DNA of 64,000 nucleotides from Crotophaga sulcirostris (GCA_013397455.1 VYZB01000057.1:1451401-1515400), one strand, 5' to 3'; shown: positions 11,511-25,080, counted from the stretch's first letter. Numbers and translations are program-made. The notes: generated from the sequence alone by a model not told the origin.

Positions 11511-11718
11511 TCTTCACGCTAAGGGTGGTGAGGCCCTGGCACAGGGTGCCCAGGGAAGCTGTGGGTGCCCCCTCCCAGGAGGCGTTCAAGGCCAGGCTGG
11601 ATGGGGCCTGCAGCAGCCTGGGCTGGTGGGAGGGGTCCCTCATGGCGGGGGCAGTGGAACTGGATGGGCTTTAAGGCCCTTCCAACCCAAGCCATTCCAC
11701 GATTCTGTGATTCTATGG
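11511..11718 (+). mobile_element. CR1 3'-end fragment inside the CpG island shoulder
   Basis: Starts around TTCACGCTAAGGGTGGTGAG and runs through CTGGCACAGGGTGCCCAGGG and GCCCTTCCAACCCAAGCCAT, ending with the octamers GATTCTGTGATTCTATGG. It is about 200 bp, severely 5'-truncated but with a well-kept 3' end. The copy is very GC-rich, as for young CR1 subfamilies. The open frames that cross it on either strand are CR1 or CpG-island artefacts. Confidence 0.92.
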
Positions 11719-11810
11719 CACGGGGCTGCAGCGGGAGCAGCCGTGGGGACTCCCGCGCGGGGAAGGCTGGCGCGGGGCGGAGCGGCCCATCCCGCCGTGC
11801 CCAGGGAGGG

Positions 11811-12622
11811 NNNNNNNNNNNNNNNNNNNNNNNNNNNNNNNNNNNNNNNNNNNNNNNNNNNNNNNNNNNNNNNNNNNNNNNNNNNNNNNNNNNNNNNNNN
11901 NNNNNNNNNNNNNNNNNNNNNNNNNNNNNNNNNNNNNNNNNNNNNNNNNNNNNNNNNNNNNNNNNNNNNNNNNNNNNNNNNNNNNNNNNNNNNNNNNNNN
12001 NNNNNNNNNNNNNNNNNNNNNNNNNNNNNNNNNNNNNNNNNNNNNNNNNNNNNNNNNNNNNNNNNNNNNNNNNNNNNNNNNNNNNNNNNNNNNNNNNNNN
12101 NNNNNNNNNNNNNNNNNNNNNNNNNNNNNNNNNNNNNNNNNNNNNNNNNNNNNNNNNNNNNNNNNNNNNNNNNNNNNNNNNNNNNNNNNNNNNNNNNNNN
12201 NNNNNNNNNNNNNNNNNNNNNNNNNNNNNNNNNNNNNNNNNNNNNNNNNNNNNNNNNNNNNNNNNNNNNNNNNNNNNNNNNNNNNNNNNNNNNNNNNNNN
12301 NNNNNNNNNNNNNNNNNNNNNNNNNNNNNNNNNNNNNNNNNNNNNNNNNNNNNNNNNNNNNNNNNNNNNNNNNNNNNNNNNNNNNNNNNNNNNNNNNNNN
12401 NNNNNNNNNNNNNNNNNNNNNNNNNNNNNNNNNNNNNNNNNNNNNNNNNNNNNNNNNNNNNNNNNNNNNNNNNNNNNNNNNNNNNNNNNNNNNNNNNNNN
12501 NNNNNNNNNNNNNNNNNNNNNNNNNNNNNNNNNNNNNNNNNNNNNNNNNNNNNNNNNNNNNNNNNNNNNNNNNNNNNNNNNNNNNNNNNNNNNNNNNNNN
12601 NNNNNNNNNNNNNNNNNNNNNN
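11811..12622. other. Assembly gap (812 N)
   Basis: Run of N in the middle of the CpG island. Any open frame bridging it is meaningless. The true gap length may differ from 812. Confidence 1.
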
Positions 12623-13055
12623 CGAGCAGCGCTGCCCGGGCCGGGGAGGCGCGACGCCGCCGCTCTGAGCCGCCCGCCCGGGGCGCTGTGGGCGCGGGGG
12701 AGGCCGGGCTGGCGGAGCGGGGAGCAACCGCCGTGCTGCGGGCGCGCAGGCAGAGGCTGGAGCTGTGCGGGCGCCTGGGCTTGTCGCGTCCCTCTCCTTC
12801 CTCGTCCCGTGGTTCCCTCCAGAAGCAGAAAGGCTGCCCTTTCGGGGCGCCGCGGCGTTGCGTTTTATCTCTCATGGCCAGGGTGTGCGGTGGCTCGGTG
12901 CCAACTCTCGGCCCGGGCGGCTTTCTGTGCCCTTATCGGAGGGGATTCGCTGCCGCGGCGCGGGCGCTTGGCGTGGCACAGGCCGGGCGGGAAAGCGAGA
13001 GCGCTGCGACAGGTGCGGGACTGCGGTGTCCGTCCCTCCGGGGGCGGGGAAGACA

Positions 13056-13592
13056 TCTTAGAATCACAGAAGGGTTTGGGTTGGAACGGGCCTTAAAGCC
13101 CATCCAGTCCCACCCCCCTGTCACGGGCAGGGACCCCTCCCACCAGCCCAGGCTGCTCCAGGCCCCATCCAGCCTGGCCTTGGACACCTCCTGGGAGGGG
13201 GCACCCACAGCTTCCCTGGGCACACTGTGCCAGGGCCTTACCGCCCTCAGCGTGAAGAATTTCTTCCAAATGGTTAATCTAAATCTTCCCCCTTCCAATT
13301 TAAAGCCATTCCCTCTTGTCCTACCACTACTTGCCCTTGTAAAAAGTCCCTCCCCAGCTGTCTTGTAGGCCCACTTCAGGTACTGGAAGGTCACTATAAG
13401 GTCTCCCTGGAGCCTTCTCTTCTCCAGGATGAACAACCCCAACTCCCTCAGCCTGTCCTCATAGCAGAGGTGCTCCAGCCCTCTGATCATCTTCACAGCC
13501 CTCCTCTGGACCCATTCCAACATTTCCATATCCTTATGTTGGGGATGCCAGAGCTCAACACAGGACTCCAGGTGGGGTCTCACAAGAGCAGA
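13056..13592 (-). mobile_element. CR1 LINE 3' fragment, antisense
   Basis: The minus-strand translation gives CR1 C-terminal reverse-transcriptase sequence, including MRPHLESCVELWHPQHKD, LRELGLFILEKRRLQGDLIV and WHSVPREAVGAPS. The 3' end abuts the CpG island at about 13056, reading TTAGAATCACAGAAGG on the + strand. The copy is about 540 bp and 5'-truncated near 13592. Its terminal sequence resembles the copy at 11511-11718, so both probably belong to the same or sister subfamilies. Confidence 0.93.
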
Positions 13593-16500
13593 ATGGTTTC
13601 AGCGGGAACAGAAGCAAAAACGATGTAATCTTATTTACATTCCTGGAAGTACCTTCACAGCAAAGGGAGTGTAGGAGTTGGAAAAACAGCCCATACACCA
13701 AAATGGATTCTGTTGACTCTTTCAGGGCCTTCTCTCTATGGTTTGTTTCTTTTTCCATTTTTTGTCATCTAGCACAAGATTTGGGACAAATGAAATAGCG
13801 GCCAAATTCAAATGCCTCTTTTTGCTAAATGGAAGAATTAGTGAGTTTCTCTTCCCTCATATCACCTGTAGAAGTGCAAAAATGAGTATATGCAGCATCA
13901 TAGCTTGGCCATTGGCATTGCACATTGTGGTACTTACACAGGTGTTTACATTAGATGAATGGTCTTTTGGAATTGAGTAGAAGGGAAAAATCTGCCTGGC
14001 CTATGTCATTGTCTGATACGTTGGTGATTTTTGGTTTTGTTTTTACTTTGTTCTGCTCAAAAAAAAGGTTGTTCTAAAGCAGGCATGTGAATGCAGGAGG
14101 CTAGGGTTGGCATGCAGAGGCAGATCATTAGAATGAGCACTATCAGCATGTAGTAATGGTTAATGATGCTGTGTGGTTTGGTTTGAGAGCCGAAACAATG
14201 ATTGTGCCTCTGGGAAGAAAACGATAGGGTATTAATTTGTTCTTAATGAAAAAAAGGAACCAGGATATTGGAAGATGAAGGTTATTTTATTCAATGTCTA
14301 TTTACTTGTATGTTCATCTTAAAGGATCCTGTTATCCTATGTGTCCACAGAGTAGCTCACACAGTTGTGGGATCACCAGTTGTGATTGAAGCCCCTGGTC
14401 ATGGTACTACAGTGACAGAAGTAATAGTCAGGGTGGTAACAAATGGTTGTTGGGTTTGGTGTCTTTATTTCTTGGAATATGTTTAAATACATTTACTTTT
14501 TCCTGTAAAACTCTTGGGAGACTGACTTATGACATCTTTACAGATTTTTCTTTCTAGAAAAGAGTATGGCTGACTGTCTCAGGGGATGAATGTTGTAGTC
14601 ATTGCTGATTTCTGCGCCTAATTGCCATTGGCTGGAAAAAGAAACTATGTAGCTGAGTTCAGATACTTCTCATGTTAGTCCACTCATTCTATATGAGGTC
14701 AATTTCTTCACTTAGAGAGAACATAGGTCTCCTATACTGTTGTTGTGAGTACAAGGTAGTATGAGTTCCTGGTAATGTTTACACAACGTTAGCACAGTAA
14801 ATTTAGCTGTTTGTGCCTCCTGGCAAACCTAAATAATGTTTCAAAAGACTTAGTTAACAATTTTTGGAAACAATGTGATGGCAGAGATGAAGGAGTAGTT
14901 GGCCAAGAGCTGTATATTGTTGTGGATGTGAATGTGCATCTGATTGGTTTGACGCTGAAAACTTGGATTGCTTTTGTTTTTGTCTTATGTGTGAAATGTA
15001 AGGGTGCATGTGCACATGTCCATAGAAAAAATGTATATCTAATTATCAGTGTGAATTTAGTTCAATAGTGTAACTGATGTAAATCTATTTACTACAGATT
15101 TCTCTACCTGGAACGCTTCTTTATCCTTCTGTTATGGTAACTTCCATAGCTCTGCCAAGCAAAGAAAAGCGTCTTTATTTTAGTTAATCTGGGGCATCAA
15201 CCCCACTGACTGGAAGAACAGACTAGTTGGCCAGCTGGTTGATACCAAACAGACTGGGTAGCAGCTGACATTTTAGCTGCCTTTTCCTCAGAGGGTCTGC
15301 TATTTTGGAACTCCTTATCTGGGTTAGTTCTTCAAATTTGTAGAAGCTTAATTATTTTTGAGATTTCTAGGCCGCAGTCAGCCTTTGGACCAGCATGTTC
15401 ATTTGACCAAATTTATAAGTAGGGGCCAGATGGGTATGTTTCCATAAAGCTTGTTTCCTTAACAGAACAAACTGGAAAACCCAGTAACTTTGAATGCACT
15501 TGAAGTTTCAGAGGTTTGATTTTGTTTGTGGTCCTTTCCCAGGGCTGAAATGGAACAGTTCAGTTAAAATATATTCTATTATTATGAGAATGTTTAAAGG
15601 TGATGTTTCTAAGTGCTGTTTAGACCAACTGAAATAGCTACATTCCAGAGTAAACATGTAATTTTTCAGTTATGTTGTTACTAGGCTTTGATTTGGATTA
15701 TTTTTGCCAAATTGATAATTCCTTAAAGGAAGACTTGATCAGGATGTGAGTGGACTTAAGGCTATATACTTTAGCATGTGCAAACAATTGATTATTTTAT
15801 CAGTAGTGATACAGGTTTTTTTTCTGAAGAACAAATGTTTTGACACTTTCCAAATGCATGACATTTATGTACTGTAGCTGACGTTTCTAGGTGAGAAAAA
15901 AATTGCATCTGAGAAATAAAGGCCAGGCATAAATTTAAAAGTTGTCTTCTGCTATGCAAATGAATTTCATGTTGGACTCTTTAATGGTTGTCAATAGAAG
16001 ATCTTTTCTTGAGTGGCCTGATAGTAACTGCAAAGGTAGCAATTGTTAAGAAGAACCAAGAGCTTTATCCATTTATAATATATTAGTGGTGGGAACAAGA
16101 CAGTCATTAATAATGATTAAGTATCTTTTTCTTCAACCTAATCAAGTAAGTCAGCACTTCTCAACCCAGGTAACGAGTCCCTGGGCTTAATATCTGAAAT
16201 ATGGAGATAGAAGTATGCAGTTCATGTATGCTTCTTGCAAAATCAAGCTGATTTAAGCCTTCGTCTTGAAGAGGACTACATGTGACAGCAATAAAAGCAT
16301 GAATCCATTTATGTATATTAGTTTAATGATGCATCGAGAGGCTAGTTTTGAGAAAGTCTTCATATTGTATACTCTTAAAAATTACTCTATTTAAAACACC
16401 ATTATAAAAGAAAGGATATGGTTGTACAGGAACTGTATACTTCCTGTATTTATCCCTTTCTTTAATTACAAACATATCAGAGGAGAAAGTAACACAAAAT

Positions 16501-19500
16501 GGACTCTTTCGTAGGGGAGTTGGTTCAAATGTCCCAGGAAAATGCCAGATCAAATAACTTCATTTTTTTTCCTTTCACTCTTACAGTATAATCAATAAGA
16601 TATGATTTTTTTTGTCCTCCCTAACATACTGAAGATACATGGGATTTCTGAGCTGGTTGCATATCTGTGGTGGTAAAATGATTCCAGGGTATCTCTGCCC
16701 TTCTTCCCTGGGTGAACCAAGTATAAAACATGAACTCTGCAAAAGAACTGCAGTGGAAGAATTTCCATGCCCGCCAGGATGTAGTTCTTTCTAGTAGAAT
16801 TTGTTTTGTTTTCTAACCTTCATTAAAATTAATTTAAAAATTGGCTACATTGCTGTTCTTTGGGTTTATAGGACTCATGGGCAATTTCACTTGTTCTCTG
16901 TTCAGAGGTACTTTAAAGCAATTGGCTGGTCTTTGCACAGTTATGCATCCCTTTCTGCACTAATGTCCCAGTGATTCATCAGATGAGATAGGCAAATAGG
17001 TCTAAGTCCAACATAAAATTTTAGTTTCTCTTAGTTTGACTGTTTTATTTGTCACATCTTTGTTCTAGCAACTATTCCAAAGACCCAAAGGTATTTCAAA
17101 GTTATCCTGGCAGCTGTCAGCTAGCCTGTAAAATGTGCTGCAGCTTTAACAAGATCATATACATTTTAATATATCTCTATAANTATAATATATATATTTG
17201 CTAACTATTCACTCATTTGCCTTCTACCTCCTACAGAATTTCCACTTACACATATGGTGAGCACATAACTGTGGTGAAACGATCTCACCACCTGTTGTTT
17301 TAAAATAGTACAGATGCTTATTAATGGTCCTTCCATGATACTGTTTATAGTACATGTTAAACCTCACTTAAAATACTGTGTATCATATTGGTAAAGGATA
17401 TTATTACTTCAGCAGCAGCATTAAATTGGTTCCTGTTCAGCGTCTCTACTTAACTTGTTGATTGTTCGTAGGCAGGAGAGAGGTAAACCTCATAGGAGAG
17501 TCAAAGCTGTAATGCTCAATGAGAAAGCTGTCAATGAAGCCTGTACAAGGTGTTCTGTGAAAATGAGTGCTGCTGTTTGGGTAGCTGAAGAACCTCAAGA
17601 TCTGCAAAAAGTACGAGTGCACAGTTTCTCTGCACACAGAAGTCTTGAGATCAGTTGATGCAAACTCCTTCAGGCCAAAGCTCAAAAGCAGAGTTTTCAC
17701 GCTTCAAAGAAAGGGAGAGTAAATAATAGCAGAACAGGAGCCTTAATCAAGACTGTCTCCCAATATGTTTGTTTTCATGGAAAAGTCAGTCCTAAACTGA
17801 ATTTAGATGCACAAATGTTCCATTGTTTCCGTTTTATTTGTCCAATCTAATGAGTGCCCTGGATTCTCGACTTTGCTTTCAAAGAATTTCAAAAGTCCTG
17901 CTTTGTATTTCTAGTCTGTAACTCTAGGTTTTATCTCTGATTTTTTTTTTCTGTAACCTGGTCAAAGTAGAAATGAAAAATATATTTCTACTTTGAAAAC
18001 ATCTATCCACAAGTGGATCAAGAAAAATTATTGATGTTAAGTGGCAGTTCACTATCATTCTTACTTCACTGAGATGTAAAATTAAAAGGGCATTCAGGAT
18101 AAACACTCTGCCACTTTCAAACTTCCCAAGATGCTTGCTTGATGTACTGAAAGTTCTTGATATCTGCATTTTGCTAGTGAATTCCAAGAAAACACTACTA
18201 TGCAGTACAAAAAGTATATAACAACAAAAAAAAAGGAATTAAAACCATGTCTTATTTAAGTTTAGCAAAAACTCTTGGGAATTATTAGGGTGAGTGAGGG
18301 GGTTTTTTGTGTGATTTTTTTTTAATTTAAATATATATGCCTGTGGTGCATGACAGATGGCAATGATTCGTTGAGCTTACTATAGCTAGTAAATTAAAAA
18401 ATAGTTGTTAGCACTAGAGCAGTGACTGTCAGATGCCTGTTCAAACAGTAGAGGATGGACAAAAACCTCTTCTTATTCAGAAAAGCTGTGTGGCATATCG
18501 TTATAGGCTTAGCCTATAAAAATATAAATCTGCTATTAAAATAAGAGCACGGGCAAAATTTCAGTAAAGGGTGCTTTAGAGATGTAATGTATAAATTAAA
18601 TGGGTTAATCATCTTTTGATACAGTTTCCCAGTGTTTGGTGCTCAGCATTGATTTAGGAGTTCTGTGAGTATAAAGTCATGATTGCATGATTACATTTAA
18701 TCCCAGGGTGCATTGTGTCCCCACTGGATGTTTTTGGTGGATCAGTTTTATATTCTCCATCTCCAAAGTATCCTTTGACAGTTATGTGATTCAATGTAAG
18801 GAAGTCTTTTTGATTTGCCTTAAAATGTGTTGCCTAATGATTTAATTGGGGTCCCTTTTGATTGTCATGGAGTGCAAAACGTTAAACCATTTGTTTTCTT
18901 TTCAGTTTCTTATGAGTCATGATTTCGCATGCCTATCGTATTTTCTTTTTCCTTAAGAACAGAGTTGTTCTGGTCTGTTTCCTTTTTCTGCATACATAGA
19001 TGCTGATCAATATCTGATTGATTCTTTGTCAGTTTTTTTGTATATTTCCTGCGAATTTATTTCTGATGTGCAATAATCAGAACTCCATTTAGTAGCATCA
19101 TAATTTCTATTTCTGTTCCATTCATTTCCCATTTTTTTATTTTTTCCAGTTTATGTTTCATTTGGGCTGACCTCGTATCCCTGTTATGTTCATTTTCATT
19201 GTAGGACCAGTACAACAATATGTTTGTATGACTGGAAGGAACTAGTATCATTAGTGGAAGACTTAAAAGTCAAAAGCTGGATATCAAAAATATGTATTTT
19301 TAATGTAAGAAAGAACAAATTGTAGTGTATAGCCTTATAGAGCAAGAGATTTTCAGTCATAAACCCTTCCTTTGTTTTGTGTTACTCTTGTTTTAAAATA
19401 GTGGGATGATGGCAGCTTTACTGATTTGGGTTAATGTTTGTAAACTCAGACACGGCAAGCAGAAAATAAGAGAACAGGCATCATTAATGCATATAATAAT

Positions 19501-20629
19501 TGGAGCATGTGAAAAAAATTTCAGATGCTACAAGGCAGACATAATGTGAAACACTTTATTAAAAAAAAACCAAAACAAACTAAAAATAGAGTGCTGCATT
19601 TTAAGTAACTGTTATTTGTAAGGGCTTGTGGAGTCAAAGCATGAAGAGAGACATGAATGGAGTATGCGTGAATATAGAAACTGTATGACTTGAGAAAGAG
19701 GGAGCTTATCAAAACTGGTTACAGTACACCTTAAAAGCCTAAGGAAACAACAGCTTTTTGTCGGTGAAGTAAGCCCATTTCATCATATATTTGTTGATAT
19801 ACATGCTACTAATATTTACATTCAGTTCTTGGACAAAGACCAAAACATTTTTCCAAGCACAATATTTATCCTGAACAGGGAGTCCTTTAAGTTATCCTGA
19901 ATAGCTAGAGGCCTTGTTGAACACGTGTTGTTCTGGGTTTTTTTAAATGTGTTTATTTGCCTGCAGGGAGTTCAGGTGTTGATCTTTTAAATGGCAGCTA
20001 CAATATTGCAAGGTAGTAAAAAATTGTATAATACTGGAGTCATTCAGTCTGAGTGACAATATGCATAAATAATGCCACCACTGCTACATGTCCTTTTAGA
20101 GTATAGGGTTTTTATCTATACCTAATGTGGTACTACTAGGGCCTGACTGGGGCAATGGCAATATTCTTTTGAGTTTTACAAAAGCAAAACCACTCGTAAA
20201 TGGTGAAAAACAGGTGCAAAGCCTTCACCCATCCGCAGCACATGCACAGAGCATCTCCAGAACAAAGTTTGAATGGATATTTATAGAAGATGAAAGTGAT
20301 ACCCATGCAGCTGGAGGAACACAGATACTGTGTAAAAAACTTAAGCATGTTACATCACTTCCTCACTGATACTTTAGTATCCATTATATGTTCATGTAAC
20401 AATAGGCTTTTAATATATAGAAAGCTGATAATGGGGAATGATTTCATTAGCACATAAGGAAGGAATTTTATGAAGATGTTTTGCATGTTATGATGCATTA
20501 GCCAATTGACAGTCTATAAAGAAGATACTTCTCAATTGTACACTTTGCATGTTTAACACAAATGCTGTACAGACCAAAGAACACAAAGCAGTATTTCTGT
20601 TATCCTCTTTTTCTCAGATACTGGGGAAA
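13593..20629. other. Putative PKIA intron 1, first part: no gene seen
   Basis: About 7 kb of AT-rich sequence with no recognisable exon, RNA gene or full repeat. A single N at 17183 sits in an AT-rich microsatellite-like patch (17168-17200). A faint hAT-transposon-like start near 16152 was not strong enough to call. Confidence 0.5.
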
Positions 20630-20795
20630 TTAATTATTTATGTAGCATCTTTCATCATGGAAGACCTCAAAAGACTTTACAGCAGTTCCATTTTCATTGA
20701 CAGCATTTGCAAGTAAGGGATGAAAGCTGTTATTTAAACATTGGTTTTCCCACAGTTGTATAGCCGATAAGACTGCAGATCAGGGAGTTATTTAT
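20630..20795 (+). repeat. Possible ancient MIR/L3-like repeat
   Basis: TGTAGCATCTTTCATCATGG followed by GACCTCAAAAGACTTTACAG resembles the tail of old amniote SINE/LINE consensus sequences (the 'TAGCACCTTTCATCC...CTCAAAGCGCTTTACA' pattern), and the following sequence loosely keeps the expected order. It is highly diverged, and the call rests on memory of the consensus. Confidence 0.4.
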
Positions 20796-23700
20796 GCTAA
20801 TCTCCAGAAAAAGGTACTTATTTTTAATGAGTGCTGCAGTACACTGAACCATGCTATTTCCTTCCAAGCAGAAAATTCTCTTTCCTATCACTTTTGTGCC
20901 TCATAGAAGCAATTTTCGAAGACCATTCATCCATTACAGACTGCAGATCTGCTTCTTAAGCAGTGTTTCTAGTGGGACAACACACTATGCAAATGTATTT
21001 TGTGTAAGTTTACTAGATTCTCCAAGTCCACTCTTTGTTAGCATTTCTGTTCTTCCATCCTCCCCTAGCCCTCTTGGTCTGGCTATGCCAGGCACTGGTA
21101 CTCGTTTTGCAAGTATATATTTGTTTTTTACTGAATTTTGTCAGTAAGCAATATTTTTGAATTTGTAGCTGGGTCTGCCTTGGTAGCACAGTATTTTATA
21201 AATATGAGTTCTTAACTACTCCCATACATTTGTTTACAAACTAACAGGTTGCAATCTCAAATCAAATTCATATGACTTCTTAAGCAAACTACAAGGCAGA
21301 ATTCTAGAAAGAAGAAAATTTTAGCACTGTTCTGGGGTCAGCATCCAAATGACTGCCTGTTCCTGTGGCGATATGTTGCACTGATTTCCTACTGCAGTAG
21401 GAAAAAAAAGAGTCAAAAGCATTGCAGGTTTCCCCTACTTTCCAGGCTGTGTGATTTGAGCCGATTACTGAATGTCATGTGTTCTTTGAGCCTTAGGCAG
21501 CACCTGAGCACCTCGTTTTGGTGCCGAGGTGTGCTTTTGGCAAGTAAATTCTTCTCTCCAGCTCCTCCTGAGAGGAGCAGTTGCCTCTGTGTCTGCACTT
21601 AGTAGTGATTCATTACAGTCTCCTCTCAAGGCTGCTTTTCAGCATCTTCTTTCATAATTCTTTTCTTTTATGAATTTTGGTGGCAATTACGAGGGTTTTA
21701 ACGGTTTTTTGTTTGTATGGAAGGAGTATCAGCAGGATCAGAGTTGCAATCTTTGCTTTACGTTAAACAATACTTCATTTAATCTCAGTGAATACTGCTG
21801 AGCACTAGAACAGTTTCATATATATGGCTGTTAAATTGTTGCCAAGGATTTCTGTACATTTTTGGCTTGTGTCAACTTGTTCTTCCAGACAGCTCCAAAA
21901 CTTGGTCTGGGAATTGGTGTGGGTTAGATGCCATTTCCCAGTGGGTAATTTGAATGTTGTTTAGAAACTAAATTCTCCTATTAGAAGTCTTTTAGTTTAC
22001 TTGACTTTCAATTGATGTGGTTGCTGTTGAGGCGGGCCAGATTTTCAGCTAATTTGTCTGGCTCTTCTCTGCTCAATCTGATGAGAACAGTGGAAACTTT
22101 CTATGCATGCTGTAAGATCTGTCTTTCAACCGATGTTCCTTCTGTGACACTCTTGAACACTTACTTAATCATATCTGCTGTTTGCTCTGTTGAGGAAATC
22201 TCAACTTCCCATCCCCCTTTCTGAAGTATTTCTGTTCTGCTCAGAGAACAGTAATTCCAGTGAAGTGTTCTAATTAATCTCTGTTCTCTGAGCACATTTG
22301 AAGGCCTTGTCAAGGAAAGCAGAGATACAGAAATAATTTAGAGCATCATGGCTTTCCTAGTAGCAGTCGTAGAGGCTTTCAATAGTTTTACTCTCTACAT
22401 GTGTTTATTTTGTGTTTAAGTGTGATGTGAAAATCCAAGAGAAGTCATAGTTTTAACACCTCGATTTTGTTGATTCTCCTTATGTATTGGTTATTTATAA
22501 AAGTAATTAGCATTCTGATAACAATGGCCAAAATACTAGGCTTTTATTTTCACCAAGGGTTGTCTCTCTTCAGAGATACTTATGTAAGTAAGGACATAGA
22601 TCTGGACAGGTTGAAAGAGATAACATAAATTGAAGTTAACTGTCACCGAAAGAATGGGAGGGTGGATCTAGTGAGGATCTTTCTGGATAAGTCAAATACA
22701 GGACAACTTATTTTTATACATGTACTAATGTTGATATGTCAGTTGTTTGTCCAGTGGGTGAGATATTCTCTCCTCCACACAAAGAGCCTTCTCTGTGGAA
22801 CTAAAGAGTGTGAGACAAATATGAGGGAAGAAGTAGTTCCTTTTATAAAGAATAGTAATAGCAAAACTTGAGTAACCAAAAGTAAAGGTAGCTGTGATCT
22901 CTGAACTTTTTCTCTTCTTTTTTCTTTTCTACATGTGTGTGGTAGTCAGGTGCTTCTAAATCATAGTTGAAGCATAAAGACTTCTTATAAACTAAGGCTT
23001 CTGTGTTGGATTTTTGCTTTTCTTTGATTTGGTTTTATGTTCCTACTTTTCTTTCCAACTAGCCAGCTCATTTAAAGCTAAAATCTTACACTTGGCATGG
23101 AGACTGTTTATATTCAACCCAGCTGGTATATCACTAAATGAAAAAGTATTCAGGGAAGCATGAAAGGATTCAGTAGGATTAAATAGCAAAGCATAAGGGT
23201 TTATTCCATGCAGGAACAGCCTTTGAAAGCTAAAAGCAAGCTAAAGAGAGAGGCATTAATTGTGGGAAGTTAACATGTAAAATGGGATTCAGAAGAGAAG
23301 ATTCTTCAAATCATTTCAGCTACCAAAAGCATTGAATCAAGGGTCTTCAGTGTAAAAGCGGTCAAGTACAAAGATAGAAAAGCCCATTAAGGATAGAGTA
23401 AAGAAAAATCGTTGAGGTGACTGTTATGTACCTCCCCATAATCAGTTCTCTGTGAAAAGGGTCTCTTCTGCCCTGCCCTTGAGTGTGATTTTAGATGTAT
23501 TTGTCCAGAATTATTGGTTATTTAAGGTGACATGGACAACATCTGAGAGCAAGACATAGATGAAGTCAGTATCCCTATGCTTCTATAAATAAAGAAGATT
23601 GTGTGGAAGGCCTTGGAGGATGTTGGCTTGCCTGTTAACTGGCAAAAAAAGGGCTAACTATTCATAAGTTTAATTCAAGTCTTCTTCAGACGTTTTATAA

Positions 23701-24844
23701 TTCAAAACCTAACCAGAACAGAACATAGGTCACTTTCTTGTCGTGTCTCTCCTTCCCTATCTACTGACTGCTTTAAGAGATTCACATAGATCTTAATGAA
23801 AACACCTTCTGGCTTTTGTCATCATTTGCTTATTTTCACCTGGGAAAACTGCACACAACTATATCTGACAATGACCAGTTACTCCTGAAGGATTCCTTGT
23901 CATCTTCTGAAAGTCTTTTTTGTCTCTCAATGCAAGAGGAGTAAGCCAAGATGGGAATAAGCTCTAAAATGCCTAGCTGAATGCTTCACCATCTGCACTT
24001 GGATCATCCACAGCACACCTATTTGGACTGTACACAAGTACATGTCCCTTCCATGGAAACTGGAATGGTGATGCAGAGAATGGGAATGCCTAGGTCTCAT
24101 CCTGACATTTAATCATGACAAGTTTGTAAAGTACTTGTGAAACATCCAACTTTAACGTAACCAGAATCTCTTTTTTTGGTCTCACTGACTGGCATGTTTT
24201 GGTGCTTTTTCTACAGGCAAGCTTTTTTTGGAGTTTCTTCTCATTTCAAAATGACAGAAGCTACTCTACTACCTGCACTGAGCAATACTCCAAGCCTTTT
24301 ATTTGCTGGAACAGCTCCAGCAGGATTTATCGGGCAGTATGGCTTAGCCCTAGCCTTCTGATGAAAATTTCTTTCTTTACAAGTACTTTTATTTCCACAG
24401 TTGCTTGGAAGAGGATGTACTTGGTCCTTTCTCATCTATCTGAAGAAGACAGAAAAGTATATACTTACACATGTGAGGCTTCTCAACATGCAAACATTCT
24501 GCCAGGTGCTTTGAGTTGGCTAAAATGGCTTTACTTCAAATAATACATTTCAGAAAGAAGTTTACCAAGAAGTTGTTTTTCGTAGTCTTCACTATTTGAA
24601 GTGCCTTTCTGACAAGATAATTCATGTAATAACTGAAGTAATTCTGACTCCTTCTTCAAGCTTCTTAGGACAAGACATAGGCAAGAAGGAACTTTGATCT
24701 CCTTCTCATTTTCTAATGACATCTGTGACCAATTTGATAGTCTGTTTCTGTTACTGTGCTTATATAAGCTACCAAAAAGAGTGCAAAGAAATTACAGGAG
24801 CTAATATAATATCTTTCATAAAAAAGGATAAATATTATGACTTA
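20796..24844. other. Putative PKIA intron 1, second part: no gene seen
   Basis: AT-rich. Short open frames (for example 20851-21147, 22012-22224 and 24199-24543) lack recognisable domains and conserved splice context. Confidence 0.5.
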
Positions 24845-25080
24845 GTTACCAAGGTCCATTGATCTGATATGAATCCCAGGCAAAACGGTAGAAAAAGTTA
24901 TATATTCTCACTTATAGCTTTGAAGGGTAGGATTATAACTAATACGAATCAATGATGGCTGATAAAAAAAGATCCTGTCAAAGAGATCCTGACGCGCTGG
25001 CTTTATACGTTTTGGCGATTACAAGATTGGCTAAAGGAAATAGGCTGAATAGTGTGTTTTACTCTCTGAAAATTGAAGTT
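24845..25080 (+). mobile_element. Fossil CR1/L3-type LINE reverse-transcriptase fragment
   Basis: The nucleotide sequence follows an old amniote LINE: GATCTGATATGAATCCCAGG, GGTAGAAAAAGTTATA, AATCAATGATGGCTGATAAA, then AGATCCTGTCAAA and GATTACAAGATTGGCTAAAG. The residues around RSCQ and ITRLAKGN correspond to the segment between the GF-RSC and YLDF-KAFD motifs of CR1 reverse transcriptases. The YLDF motif itself is destroyed. This fragment supplies the N-terminal part of a 161-codon open frame (24952-25437) that should not be read as a gene. Confidence 0.55.

Larger units (their letters stand above)
11291..13055. promoter_or_regulatory. CpG island, likely promoter and first exon region of PKIA (centre missing)
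   Basis: From about 11291 the sequence becomes GC-rich. The 165 bases right of the gap (12623-12787) contain more than two dozen CpG dinucleotides. GC-box-like sites are visible at GGGGCGGAG (about 11774) and GGGGCGGGG (13041-13049). In vertebrates PKIA has non-coding 5' exons and a long first intron, so an island 34 kb upstream of the coding exon on a window with no other gene fits its promoter. No exon boundary can be placed, because 11811-12622 is N. A CR1 tail (about 11511-11718) has inserted in the left shoulder. Confidence 0.65.

Noticed and set aside
11071..11643. 190-codon minus-strand and 179-codon plus-strand frames
   Set aside because: GC-rich sequence lowers stop frequency, both overlap a CR1 tail, and the two frames lie opposite each other; no domain.
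11467..13368. 633-codon open frame and other frames crossing the N gap
   Set aside because: Most of the frame is N; the ends are CpG-island and CR1 sequence.
16152..16190. hAT-like start (CAGCACTTCTCAACCC, then CCCTGGG)
   Set aside because: Too short and diverged; no second terminus or target duplication found.
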